The position numbers were made by a program, and so were the translations under genes. From the NCBI RefSeq assembly GCF_002222655.1, contig NZ_CP022423.1:434001-498000 (forward strand): DNA of 64,000 bases, given 5' to 3'. The notes beneath the pieces are model-generated. The model was not told the origin of the DNA. It did no database searches and saw nothing but the letters and a program-made list of their open reading frames with translations. Shown here one piece after another: positions 9,935 through 19,599 of the stretch (its first letter is position 1; each line of letters begins with the position of its first letter). This stretch comes from Vitreoscilla filiformis (GTDB taxonomy: Bacteria; Pseudomonadota; Gammaproteobacteria; Burkholderiales; Burkholderiaceae_C).

Positions 9935-10654
9935 ATGATGTTCCGCGACCCTTCCGACCCCGCCACCTCCCCCACCGATTTCCCCACCACCGGCCCCCGC
10001 TGGGCCGGCTTGGGCATCGTGCTGCTGCTGCACCTGGCCCTGGGTTGGGCCCTCGTCAGCGGCTTGGCACGCAAAGTGGTCGAAGTGATGCGCCCGCCCG
10101 TCGAAACCGCGCTGCTGGCCCCCGAGCGTCCGCCCGAACCGCCCCCACCACCCCCCCCTCCCAAAGCGCCGCCACCGCCCGCCGCCGCCGCTCCCAAAAC
10201 TCCACCGCCGCCGCCCGCCTACGTGCCTCCCCCCGAAGTGGCCGTGGCCACACCACCGGCACCCACCATCACCACCACCTCGACCCCACCACCACCCGCT
10301 GAGGTCAAACTCAACACCGCACCACCTGCCGTGAACGCCCCGCCCGCGCCCCCAGCGCCCACGGTGCGCACTTCACCCGTCTTGAGCTTCGACGGCTGCC
10401 GCCCCGACTATCCCGCCGCCGCCATGCGTGCCGAAGTGGAAGGCGTCGTCGTCGTGGCCTTCACCATGGAAACCGACGGCCACATCAGCGAAGCCCACGT
10501 CGAACAGTCTGCCGGCCCCTCACGCGAACACAAACAACTGGATCGCGCCACCGTCGAAGCCGTGCTGTCCTGCAAGGGGCGGCCCGGCACCGTGGATGGC
10601 CGGCCCGAACGCTTGTCCAGCCGCGTTCGTTATCGTTGGACGCTGAACAACTGA
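9935..10654 (+). CDS. tonB: Energy transducer TonB
   Basis: Periplasm-spanning protein that passes proton-motive-force energy from ExbB/ExbD to TonB-dependent outer-membrane receptors. The 239 residues show a short cytoplasmic start, one membrane anchor (about residues 25-44, GLGIVLLLHLALGWALVS), a long Pro-rich spacer (about 65-150, runs such as PPEPPPPPPPPKAPPPP), and a C-terminal TonB domain containing CRPDYPAAAMRAEVEG, a YP-x(n)-G motif typical of the family. Two adjacent ATGs (9935 and 9938) can serve as the start. It heads a plus-strand operon with exbB 58 bp downstream. Iron control by Fur would be expected, but I could not identify a convincing Fur box. Confidence 0.93.
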   Translation: MMFRDPSDPATSPTDFPTTGPRWAGLGIVLLLHLALGWALVSGLARKVVEVMRPPVETALLAPERPPEPPPPPPPPKAPPPPAAAAPKTPPPPPAYVPPPEVAVATPPAPTITTTSTPPPPAEVKLNTAPPAVNAPPAPPAPTVRTSPVLSFDGCRPDYPAAAMRAEVEGVVVVAFTMETDGHISEAHVEQSAGPSREHKQLDRATVEAVLSCKGRPGTVDGRPERLSSRVRYRWTLNN

Positions 10655-10712
10655 CACGCGCCCCCAGCGCCGCCTTTCTTGACTTGATGCCCTGCTTTTC
10701 GCGGAGATCCAG

Positions 10713-11570
10713 ATGCCTTTGTTGAACCTGCTACGCACGTCCGTTCTGACCCTGGTGCTGTCGGTTGGCGCCGTCGCCGCGCCGAGCTGGGCGCAAACCA
10801 CGCCCGCAGCGGCCCCCGCCTCCACCCAGCCCGCCGCCTCCGAAATCACCCTGGCCTCGGTGCCCGCCATCGCCGCCGCGCCCGCAGCCTCCTCCGACGT
10901 GCGCAAAGAAACCATCGACAACCCCTACGGCCTGGCCGCCTTGTGGGCCCAAGGTGACTTTGTCGCCAAAGGCACCCTCATCGCCATGATCCTCATGTCC
11001 ATGGGCAGTTGGTACATCCTATTCACCAAACTGGCCGAGCAGCAGCGCCTGTTCCGCCACGCCAAGGACGCCAGCGAAGACTTCTGGCGCGCCGCCAGCG
11101 TCGATGAGGGCGTCAAGGCGCTGAGTGGTGGCAGCGTGTTCCGCTACATCGCCGAACAAGGGCTGAAATCTGCCCAGCACCACGAAGGCACGCTGGTCGA
11201 ACGCATCGACCTCCACACTTGGATCAGCATGAGCATCCAGCGCGCCGTTGAGCGCGTGCAAAGCCGGTTGCAAGGCGGCCTGGCCTTCCTGGCCACCGTC
11301 GGCTCCACCGCGCCTTTTGTGGGCTTGTTCGGCACCGTCTGGGGCATCTACCACGCCCTGACCGCCATCGGCATTTCCGGTCAAGCCAGCATCGACAAAG
11401 TCGCCGGCCCCGTGGGCGAAGCCCTCATCATGACCGCCTTCGGCTTGGGCGTGGCTGTGCCCGCCGTCATGGGCTACAACCTCCTCATCCGCCGCAACAA
11501 GCTGGTGATGGAGCACGTGCGCAGCTTCGCCGGGGATCTGCACAACGTGCTGATCGCTGGCAAAAAGTAA
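10713..11570 (+). CDS. exbB: ExbB, MotA/TolQ/ExbB proton channel protein
   Basis: Inner-membrane pentamer that, with ExbD, couples proton flow to TonB. It has 285 residues. An N-terminal export-type segment (LRTSVLTLVLSVGAVAAPSWA) is followed by an Ala/Pro-rich stretch, as in many proteobacterial ExbB proteins with extended periplasmic N-termini. Three membrane segments come next: around 92-110 (GTLIAMILMSMGSWYILFT), about 190-215 (FLATVGSTAPFVGLFGTVWG, the conserved family motif) and about 235-255 (LIMTAFGLGVAVPAVMGYN). A GCGGAG ribosome binding site precedes the ATG. exbD follows after 16 bp. Confidence 0.94.
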   Translation: MPLLNLLRTSVLTLVLSVGAVAAPSWAQTTPAAAPASTQPAASEITLASVPAIAAAPAASSDVRKETIDNPYGLAALWAQGDFVAKGTLIAMILMSMGSWYILFTKLAEQQRLFRHAKDASEDFWRAASVDEGVKALSGGSVFRYIAEQGLKSAQHHEGTLVERIDLHTWISMSIQRAVERVQSRLQGGLAFLATVGSTAPFVGLFGTVWGIYHALTAIGISGQASIDKVAGPVGEALIMTAFGLGVAVPAVMGYNLLIRRNKLVMEHVRSFAGDLHNVLIAGKK

Positions 11571-11586
11571 AACGCGGGGCGCCGCC

Positions 11587-12015
11587 ATGGCCATGAACCT
11601 GGGCTCCCCCGAGGACGATGAAGACGGCGCCATGAACGCCACCATCAACACCACCCCCTTGGTGGACGTGATGCTGGTGCTGCTCATCATCTTCCTCATC
11701 ACCATCCCGGTGGTGACGCAATCGGTGCAACTGTCCTTGCCCAAGGAAAGCAACGCGCCGACGCAAACCCGCCCCGAAAACATCCTCCTGGCCGTGACCC
11801 ACGACGGCCAGATGTACTGGAACACCCGCCGCATCCCGGACATCCCCACCCTCGTGGCCGAGCTGAAAAAGGAAGCGGTGAAAGTGCCTCAACCCGAAGT
11901 CCACATCCGGGGCGACGAAAACGCCCGTTACGAAGCCGTCGGCCAAGTGGTCACGGCGTGCCAGCGTGCGGGCATCGCCAAAGTGGGGTTCATCACCGAA
12001 CCCGCCGGGCGCTGA
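11587..12015 (+). CDS. exbD: ExbD biopolymer transport protein (first copy)
   Basis: Single-pass ExbD subunit (142 residues). The segment INTTPLVDVMLVLLIIFLIT carries the conserved membrane aspartate (D in LVDVML) needed for proton transfer. A periplasmic peptidoglycan-proximal domain follows, with PEVHIRGDENARYEAV near the end, as in the family. It lies 16 bp after exbB and 17 bp before the second exbD. Start at the ATG in GCCGCCATGGCC; MAMNLG is also the N-terminus of the second copy, which supports both starts. Confidence 0.94.
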   Translation: MAMNLGSPEDDEDGAMNATINTTPLVDVMLVLLIIFLITIPVVTQSVQLSLPKESNAPTQTRPENILLAVTHDGQMYWNTRRIPDIPTLVAELKKEAVKVPQPEVHIRGDENARYEAVGQVVTACQRAGIAKVGFITEPAGR

Positions 12016-12032
12016 CACGGAAGGAATCCCCC

Positions 12033-12455
12033 ATGGCCATGAACCTCGGCAACGCCGGTGACGATGACATGCTGGTCGAGATGAACACCACCCCGCTCAT
12101 CGACGTGATGCTGGTGCTGCTCATCATGTTCATCATCACCATCCCGGTGCAGACGCACGCGGTGAAGATGAACATGCCCGTCAACGCCCCGAGCACCCCG
12201 CCCAAGCCCCCCGAAATCGTGCGCATCGACATCGACGCCCAAGGCCAAATCGGCTGGAACGGTGAGATCGTCAATGGCCGGGCGGACTTGCAGGCACGGC
12301 TGTATCGCCTGAGTTTGCGTCCGGATCAACCCGAAGTCCACTTGCGCCCGAACAAGGCTGTGGCTTACAAGCAGGTGGCCATGGTGATGGCCGAAGCACA
12401 GCGCCTGGGCGTCACCAAAATCGGCATCACTGGCAATGAGCAGTTTGCACCCTGA
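12033..12455 (+). CDS. exbD: ExbD biopolymer transport protein (second copy)
   Basis: A second ExbD, 140 residues, starting at the ATG at 12033 after an AAGGAA ribosome binding site; the open frame extends upstream but only into the end of the first copy. It again begins MAMNLGNAGDDD and carries MNTTPLIDVMLVLLIMFIIT with the key Asp. The periplasmic parts of the two copies differ clearly, so this is an old duplication with likely division of roles, as in other TonB-ExbB-ExbD1-ExbD2 operons where the second ExbD is needed only for some substrates. Confidence 0.93.
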   Translation: MAMNLGNAGDDDMLVEMNTTPLIDVMLVLLIMFIITIPVQTHAVKMNMPVNAPSTPPKPPEIVRIDIDAQGQIGWNGEIVNGRADLQARLYRLSLRPDQPEVHLRPNKAVAYKQVAMVMAEAQRLGVTKIGITGNEQFAP

Positions 12456-12461
12456 GGACGC

Positions 12462-13442
12462 ATGACTTTTTCCGCACCGCCCCTTCCCGACTACGCCCGC
12501 GACTTGGGCCACGGCGTTTACGCCATCGACACCGGCTTTCAACGCCCGAACTTCGATGCCGCTTATCTGGTCATCGACGCGGGCCGCGCCGCCTTCATCG
12601 ACACCGGCCCGCGTTTCGCCGTGCCCCGTTTGCTGGGCACCTTGGCGGCGCTGGGCTTGGACGCCGCAGCCGTTGATTGGGTGATCCCCACCCATGTGCA
12701 TCTCGACCACGCCGGCGGCGTGGGTACGCTGATGCGTGAGCTGCCCCACGCCCGCGCCCTGGTGCATCCACGCGGCGCCCGCCACATGATCGACCCGAGC
12801 GCCTTGTACGAAGGCGCCCTGGCCGTCTATGGCGCGGAGGAAATGGCACGCTCCTACGGCACGCTGGACAGCATCCCCGCCGAGCGGGTGCTCAACAGCC
12901 ACGACGGCCAGCGCGTGCCCCTGGGTGGACGCGAGCTGCTGATCCACGATGCGCCTGGCCATGCGCGGCACCATCATGTGATTTGGGATCCCGTGTCACG
13001 CGGGTGGTTCACGGGGGACACGTTCGGCATCTCTTACCGCGAGATGGACACCGATGGCCGCCCGTGGATTTTCCCGACCACCACCCCCGTGCAATTCGAA
13101 CCAGAGGTGCTGCGCGCATCGGTCGAGCGCATGTTGAGCTTCGCGCCGGACTGCGTCTACTTGACGCATTACAGCCGCCTCGGAGACGTGGCCACGCTGG
13201 GTGCCGCCCAACTGCGCTTGCTGGACGAGGTCGTCGCCATGGGTCTGCGCTTGGCCACGGTGGACAACCGCCATGCCGCTTTGATCGATGGCCTGCGCCA
13301 GATCTACTTGGCCGACCTGCGCCGCCAGGGCAGCACCCTGAGCGACGCGGAGTTCCAGCGCCTCATGGACTTGGATCTGGAACTCAACGCCCAAGGCATG
13401 GGGGTGTGGCTGGATCGGATGCAGCGTCAGGCACGCGCCTGA
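12462..13442 (+). CDS. Metallo-beta-lactamase-fold hydrolase
   Basis: 326 residues with the metal-binding motif THVHLDHAGG (H-x-H-x-D-H, about residues 77-86), a later His in PGHARHHHVIWD and the GDTF Asp motif (about 187), so both zinc sites look complete. This family includes glyoxalase II-like hydrolases, lactonases and flavin-independent oxidoreductase-like enzymes. The C-terminal helical extension resembles MBL-fold proteins of unknown substrate. It starts 6 bp after exbD2, so it is probably co-transcribed with the tonB operon, although a functional link is unclear. The 3' end overlaps the convergent PEP-CTERM gene by 16 bp. Confidence 0.85.
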   Translation: MTFSAPPLPDYARDLGHGVYAIDTGFQRPNFDAAYLVIDAGRAAFIDTGPRFAVPRLLGTLAALGLDAAAVDWVIPTHVHLDHAGGVGTLMRELPHARALVHPRGARHMIDPSALYEGALAVYGAEEMARSYGTLDSIPAERVLNSHDGQRVPLGGRELLIHDAPGHARHHHVIWDPVSRGWFTGDTFGISYREMDTDGRPWIFPTTTPVQFEPEVLRASVERMLSFAPDCVYLTHYSRLGDVATLGAAQLRLLDEVVAMGLRLATVDNRHAALIDGLRQIYLADLRRQGSTLSDAEFQRLMDLDLELNAQGMGVWLDRMQRQARA

Positions 13443-13870
13443 TCGCCCATCGATTCGGCTCGGCGCCGCCGCACGGTGGCGCCCACCACAGCGGCCAGAC
13501 CCGCCACCAGCATCGCCAAGCTCTGCGGCTCGGGCACCGGGGACGCAGCACCGTTCATCGCCACCGACACATTGGTGAAAACAAAACTCAAATCGTTGTC
13601 GGCTGAGTGGGGGAAACGCGGATCCTCAAATCGATCATACGTGGCGCTCCGGGTTGCATCAAAATATAAATCTTGATGCAAGGTGTTATTTTTCAGCCCG
13701 AAAGCCAGGGTATCTCCGGTATGAGGAAGCGTATAAGACGTATCGAGCTCAGTTTCCCGCTCGGGATAAGGTACAGAATTCGCTGCTTGTGCCGAAAAAG
13801 CCAGTGCTGCCAAACCCATCCCCGCCAAACCCAACAGACCACGGCTCACCAAGGAAAAGGTCGTTGACAT
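13427..13870 (-). CDS. PEP-CTERM sorting-domain protein
   Basis: A 147-residue exported protein. It has an N-terminal signal peptide (about 1-29, LLGLAGMGLAALAFSAQA), a short mature part, and the C-terminal sorting signal VPEPQSLAMLVAGLAAVVGA followed by RRRR: a PEP motif, one membrane helix and a basic tail. Such proteins are processed by an exosortase (EpsH/XrtA type) and are linked to exopolysaccharide and floc formation. No exosortase is visible here. The start has a good GAGGAG ribosome binding site. The mature part has no recognisable domain, and the tail overlaps the hydrolase gene by 16 bp. Confidence 0.88.
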   Translation of the reverse strand: MSTTFSLVSRGLLGLAGMGLAALAFSAQAANSVPYPERETELDTSYTLPHTGDTLAFGLKNNTLHQDLYFDATRSATYDRFEDPRFPHSADNDLSFVFTNVSVAMNGAASPVPEPQSLAMLVAGLAAVVGATVRRRRAESMGDQARA

Positions 13871-13957
13871 GGCAATCTCCTCGCAATGCAGTTCCTGAAA
13901 CTGGCTTCAGTGTAGGAATGGCCGTGTTTCAAACTGTTACCAGAGCTTCACAACATC

Positions 13958-14893
13958 ATGGCCGCCATCGACATCCTGCTAGGCACCTACAACGGTGCCG
14001 CTTATCTGGACGAGCAGCTCGCCTCCTTGCAACGCCAGACCATCACGGACTGGCGCGTGCTGGTGCGTGACGATGGCTCGACCGACGACACTCCCACCCT
14101 ATTGGCACGTTGGGCCGCCCGCGAACCGCGCATCACCTTGGTGCGCGATGGCCAGGGCAACTTGGGCTTTAGCGCCAACTTTCATCACCTGCTCGGTTTG
14201 GCGCAAGCACCCTACGTGATGTTTTGCGATCAGGACGATCGCTGGCTGGACACCAAAATCGAACGCACCTGGGATGCGTTGCAAGCCCAAGAGGCCCGCA
14301 CCCCCGGCCTGCCCGTGCTCGCGCACTGCGATTCCACGGTGACCAACGAGACTTTCCAACCCATCCAAGAGCGGTTGGTGGCGGCTTGGGCGCGGGGGCA
14401 CGGGTTGGCTTCGGCGTTGTTCACCAATCCAGTGCAAGGCTCGACGCTGATGATGAACGCGGCGCTGCGCCAGTTGTTGCTGCGCCACCCGCCCCAAACG
14501 CACTTCGACTACCAAGCGGCGCTGATCGCCGAAGCCACGGGGTACCGCGTATTCGTAGATGAAGCCTTGCTGCTGTACCGCCAGCATGGACGCAACGCCT
14601 TGGGCGCCCCGAGCACCACCAGCGCCACCATCCCATCCACTCCAAATTGGCGACGCCCATCGGACACGCTGCGCATTGGGCTGGAAGGTTTTGAACGCAT
14701 CGACCACACCTTGCGTGTGGTGCAAGATCGCTGGCACCCCGATACCGCTGCCCTGTTAAAGCAACACCAGGCTTTTATTCGCCCAGGCGCTTCATGGGAA
14801 AAATTACGCTGGTTATGGCGAACAAACTACACGTTTTACCGCCGCAAAGACCGGCTGGGCGCTTGGCTTTGGGCGCTGGGGTGGTTGAAATGA
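13958..14893 (+). CDS. Family 2 glycosyltransferase
   Basis: Cytoplasmic nucleotide-sugar transferase of 311 residues. The GT-A start MAAIDILLGTYNGAAYLDEQ, the RDDGSTDDT motif (about 38-46) and FCDQDDRW (DxD-like, about 89-96) are typical of GT2 enzymes that add sugars such as rhamnose to surface glycans. Nearby are a GT25 gene (convergent) and, 20 kb away, the dTDP-rhamnose operon, so a role in lipopolysaccharide or capsule assembly is plausible; the acceptor is not predictable. The start ATG is at 13958 in an 87-bp gap shared with the divergent PEP-CTERM gene. Confidence 0.88.
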   Translation: MAAIDILLGTYNGAAYLDEQLASLQRQTITDWRVLVRDDGSTDDTPTLLARWAAREPRITLVRDGQGNLGFSANFHHLLGLAQAPYVMFCDQDDRWLDTKIERTWDALQAQEARTPGLPVLAHCDSTVTNETFQPIQERLVAAWARGHGLASALFTNPVQGSTLMMNAALRQLLLRHPPQTHFDYQAALIAEATGYRVFVDEALLLYRQHGRNALGAPSTTSATIPSTPNWRRPSDTLRIGLEGFERIDHTLRVVQDRWHPDTAALLKQHQAFIRPGASWEKLRWLWRTNYTFYRRKDRLGAWLWALGWLK

Positions 14894-14918
14894 AAATCCC
14901 CCTGGCCGACCTCCCCAC

Positions 14919-15674
14919 CTAAACCCGACGGCGCCCCCAGTGCAAACGCTCGGCCGCAAAAAACATCAGGTGATACAGGTGTTTGCGCGTGTAAACCCCC
15001 CAGCGCTGCACCACGGGAGCGCGACGATACGCTGCCCGGTCTCCAATGATCGAGGCCACTTCCTCGTGGCTGCGCTGGCGGAACAGCCGCACTGCTGTGA
15101 CGGCCATGCGCAAATCGCGCTCCCAGTGGTGGCGTAAATCAAAGTCCAGCGGTCGGCACAGCGTCGCACGGGCGTGCAACAGCTTGCGGGCGCCAGCGTT
15201 CGAAACCCAGTAAGCCGTGCCGTTGGTGGAACGGCCCGCCCCTGGCTGCAAATCCAGGGCCTGGGGTCGGGGCACGCCCGCCGATGGCGCCGACGCATTG
15301 CTGAGACGAATCACATCCCAATCCCCCGGGGCTTGGGCCAGTGCCTCCAAGTGCGCAGGCGAGACGCCCGACTCAGGCGCGAAATCGTCCTCCAAGACGA
15401 GCGCCCAAGGCAACCCCTGATCGACCACATGCTGCCAACAGCGCATGTGGCCCAGAAAACAGCCCACTTCGCCCGGCGTCAGTGGACGGAACCACTCATG
15501 CCAGCCGCAGGGTGGATTGAGCTGCCGACGCTGGGCTTCGGACAGCACCGCTCCATCCACACCGGCAATGCGATGCCAGTGCAGACCCAGATCGTCCAAA
15601 ACCCGCGCACTGGCTTGACGCCGGTCAGCGGAACGATCCAGATTGATGAGCAGAACTCGCGGCAGCATTCGCAC
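14919..15674 (-). CDS. Family 25 glycosyltransferase (LPS biosynthesis type)
   Basis: 251 residues. RVLLINLDRSADRRQASARV at the N-terminus and ALVLEDDFAPE (acidic motif, about 91-101) are characteristic of GT25 enzymes such as LOS galactosyltransferases. GEVGCFLGHMRCWQHVVDQG is the other conserved block. It is convergent with the GT2 gene, 25 bp away, and lies 32 bp downstream of the amt stop on the same strand. Likely substrates are UDP-hexoses and an LPS core acceptor, inferred only from the family. Confidence 0.87.
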   Translation of the reverse strand: MRMLPRVLLINLDRSADRRQASARVLDDLGLHWHRIAGVDGAVLSEAQRRQLNPPCGWHEWFRPLTPGEVGCFLGHMRCWQHVVDQGLPWALVLEDDFAPESGVSPAHLEALAQAPGDWDVIRLSNASAPSAGVPRPQALDLQPGAGRSTNGTAYWVSNAGARKLLHARATLCRPLDFDLRHHWERDLRMAVTAVRLFRQRSHEEVASIIGDRAAYRRAPVVQRWGVYTRKHLYHLMFFAAERLHWGRRRV

Positions 15675-15706
15675 ATTGTAAAAAGCCGCCGCAACCCGGT
15701 GCTCGC

Positions 15707-16912
15707 TTACCAGCTCACTTCCCGATCCGGCGTGGCCCCGATCTTGTGGATCGACAAATCAGCGCCCTCAAACTCATCTTCTTGGCTCAGGCGCAACCCA
15801 CCTGCCAGCCGCTTGATCGCGCCATACACCAGCAGCCCGCCCAGCAGCGCCCATACCACGCCCATGACCGTGCCCAGCAGTTGGGCTGCGAAGGTCACGC
15901 CGCCCAGGCCGCCCAAGCTGGTTTGGCCAAAAATGCCGCAGGCCACACCGCCCCAGGCGCCGCACAACCCATGCAACGGCCAGACGCCCAGCACGTCGTC
16001 GATCTTCCAGCGGTTCTGGGTCAGGGTGAACAGGCTGACGAAGATGGCACCGGCCACCCCGCCGACCACCAGTGCCCCCATCGGGTGCATCAGGTCCGAA
16101 CCGGCGCACACGGCCACCAAACCTGCCAACGGGCCGTTGTAGGCAAAGCCCGGGTCGTTCTTGCCCATCAACACGGCCACCAGGGTGCCGCCCACCATGG
16201 CCATCAGCGAGTTCACCGCCACCAGGCCAGAGATTTTGTCGATGGTCTGCGCGCTCATGACGTTGAAGCCAAACCAACCCACCGCCAAAATCCACGCCCC
16301 CAACGCCAGGAATGGAATGGATGACGGCGGATGCGCACTCATCGCACCATCTTTGCGGTAACGATTGGCGCGTGGGCCCATCAGCAGCACAGCCGCCAAG
16401 CCGATCCAGCCCCCCACGGCGTGAACCACGACGCTGCCGGCAAAGTCATGGAACTCGGCGCCCGCCACATCCTTGAGCCAACCCTGCAAGCCCAGCTTGC
16501 CGCCCCACACCACGCCTTCAAACAGCGGATACACCACCCCGACCAGCACCGCCGTGGCGCACAACTGCGGGCCGAACCGCGCCCGCTCCGCAATGCCCCC
16601 TGACACGATGGCCGGGATCGCAGCGGCGAACGTCAGCAAGAAGAAAAACTTCACCAGTTCAAAGCCGTTTTTCTGCGCCAGCACGCCGGCACCGCTGAAG
16701 AAGTCCACCCCGTAGGCCACGGTGTAGCCCACAAAGAAGTAGGCGATGGTGGACACGGCAAAGTCCACCAAAATTTTCACCAGGGCGTTCACCTGGTTCT
16801 TTTTGCGCACCGTGCCCAGCTCCAAAAAGGCAAAGCCCGCGTGCATCGCCAGCACCATGATGGCGCCCAACAAAATGAACAGAGCGTCGGTGCCCTGCTT
16901 GACCTGATCCAT
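15707..16912 (-). CDS. amtB: Ammonium transporter (Amt family)
   Basis: Trimeric inner-membrane ammonium channel with about 11 membrane segments. I place the start at the ATG of MDQVKQGTDALFILLGA (401 residues) because GGAGA lies 6 bases before it; the first ATG of the ATGCGCATG pair touches that site and the frame's further extension is not signal-like. Conserved features include FAFLELGTVRKKN, DFAGSVVVHAVGG (first pore His) and PLHGLCGAWGG (second pore His). It lacks a cleaved signal peptide, unlike E. coli AmtB. No glnK is adjacent. The upstream gap carries several GCACCAA/TTGGTGC half-sites, suggesting nitrogen control. Confidence 0.92.
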   Translation of the reverse strand: MDQVKQGTDALFILLGAIMVLAMHAGFAFLELGTVRKKNQVNALVKILVDFAVSTIAYFFVGYTVAYGVDFFSGAGVLAQKNGFELVKFFFLLTFAAAIPAIVSGGIAERARFGPQLCATAVLVGVVYPLFEGVVWGGKLGLQGWLKDVAGAEFHDFAGSVVVHAVGGWIGLAAVLLMGPRANRYRKDGAMSAHPPSSIPFLALGAWILAVGWFGFNVMSAQTIDKISGLVAVNSLMAMVGGTLVAVLMGKNDPGFAYNGPLAGLVAVCAGSDLMHPMGALVVGGVAGAIFVSLFTLTQNRWKIDDVLGVWPLHGLCGAWGGVACGIFGQTSLGGLGGVTFAAQLLGTVMGVVWALLGGLLVYGAIKRLAGGLRLSQEDEFEGADLSIHKIGATPDREVSW

Positions 16913-16961
16913 GCGCATTCTCCAGAACGGTGCAGAACCTTCGGCGCACCACCGCCACCCC

Positions 16962-17092
16962 GCACCAAGCAAACACAAAGCGCACCAAACAAGCAAACTT
17001 CATTCCTCATTTGGTGCAATTCCGTTCACCCTCGCAGCTCCATTTCGCACCAAATAAAGGCCCAACGAGCGGGGGGCAACCTCAATTGGTGC
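16962..17092. promoter_or_regulatory. Cluster of GCACCAA/TTGGTGC half-sites upstream of amt
   Basis: Within the 323-bp gap 16913-17235, the heptamer GCACCAA occurs at 16962, 16982 and 17047, and its complement TTGGTGC at 17011 and 17086. NtrC operators are built from GCACC/GGTGC half-sites, and amt genes are classic nitrogen-regulated targets, so these are candidate NtrC sites for the minus-strand amt promoter. A clean sigma54 -24/-12 element was not found. The rest of the gap (17093-17235) shows no gene or clear signal. Confidence 0.55.
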
Positions 17093-17235
17093 AAGCGCAC
17101 TTTTTTGGGGCGACCCATGCGCAAATGTTTCCAAATGGTGGCAACCCTGCCCTGGACTGCACCATGGCCGGGGTTGGGCTGCTACTGTTCCGTCCCAGAA
17201 AACACCCCCGTCCACGACCGCCACACACCACTGCC

Positions 17236-17634
17236 ATGAGCCACTTCACCTACTACCTCACTTTTGACCGGCCCGTCCCCGGCTTGGGTGCCGACACGGG
17301 TGGCCGGAGCTTTGCACGGCACTATGTTGAGCTGGACGGTCTGGCTCGCAACCTCGGGCTGGCCCCGCTGGAGCGCTTCTTCAGCACCGACTGCTCGGTC
17401 GTCTGCCAAACCTTCGAGGGCGACTCGCTCTTCGCCGAAGAAGACATCACCGATGAGGTGTGCTGGCATGACCCGGACGAAGGGTTGTCGTCCTTCGGCA
17501 CCCTGAGTTCGGTGCTGCGCTGGCAACCCGGCCACGAAGCCGCCGACGCCCTGCCCGACTTGGACAACTTCGTCCACGCACTGCGCCAAGCCCGCCATCA
17601 CGACGCTCGCTTCTACTTGGCCGTCGATTTTTGA
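17236..17634 (+). CDS. Hypothetical protein (132 aa)
   Basis: I do not recognise this family. The ATG at 17236 gives MSHFTYYLTFDRPVPGLGAD and a 132-residue, acidic, soluble protein with no signal or membrane segment. The upstream part of the open frame covers the amt promoter region and is unlikely to be translated. Recognisable patches are HYVELDGLARNLGLAPLERF, an acidic DEVCWHDPDEG and the end RFYLAVDF. It lies divergent from amt and 95 bp before the edd gene, with its own short AT-poor upstream region. Confidence 0.7.
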   Translation: MSHFTYYLTFDRPVPGLGADTGGRSFARHYVELDGLARNLGLAPLERFFSTDCSVVCQTFEGDSLFAEEDITDEVCWHDPDEGLSSFGTLSSVLRWQPGHEAADALPDLDNFVHALRQARHHDARFYLAVDF

Positions 17635-17678
17635 TCCTTTCCGCCCTGGCCTTGGCGTGCCTGGGCGGTGTCATGGTT

Positions 17679-17707
17679 TTGACCTTGTAACTTTGTTACC
17701 TCATAAT
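17679..17707 (+). promoter_or_regulatory. edd promoter with internal palindrome (possible HexR operator)
   Basis: A sigma70-like promoter TTGACC (17679-17684) and CATAAT (17702-17707) with 17-bp spacing. Between them is the perfect palindrome GTAAC-TTT-GTTAC (17687-17699), extended on its left to TTGTAAC. An operator in this place would block polymerase. HexR, the KDPG-responsive repressor of edd-eda-type genes, binds TGTA...TTACA-like palindromes, so it is the best guess. A hexR gene is not present in the window. Confidence 0.6.
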
Positions 17708-17729
17708 CTGAGGACAAGTTACTCCTCCC

Positions 17730-19559
<1,830 letters not shown>

Positions 19560-19599
19560 ACGCCCGGTGCCACTCGATTCTCAGGAAGGATTTCGCAGG

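Noticed and set aside
12983..13606. Plus-strand 207-codon open frame within the hydrolase gene
   Set aside because: A shadow frame in high-GC sequence; the hydrolase frame carries all motifs.
16913..17060. Sigma54 (-24/-12) promoter for amt
   Set aside because: Only poor GG-N10-GC matches within G-rich sequence; no TGGCAC...TTGC element was seen.
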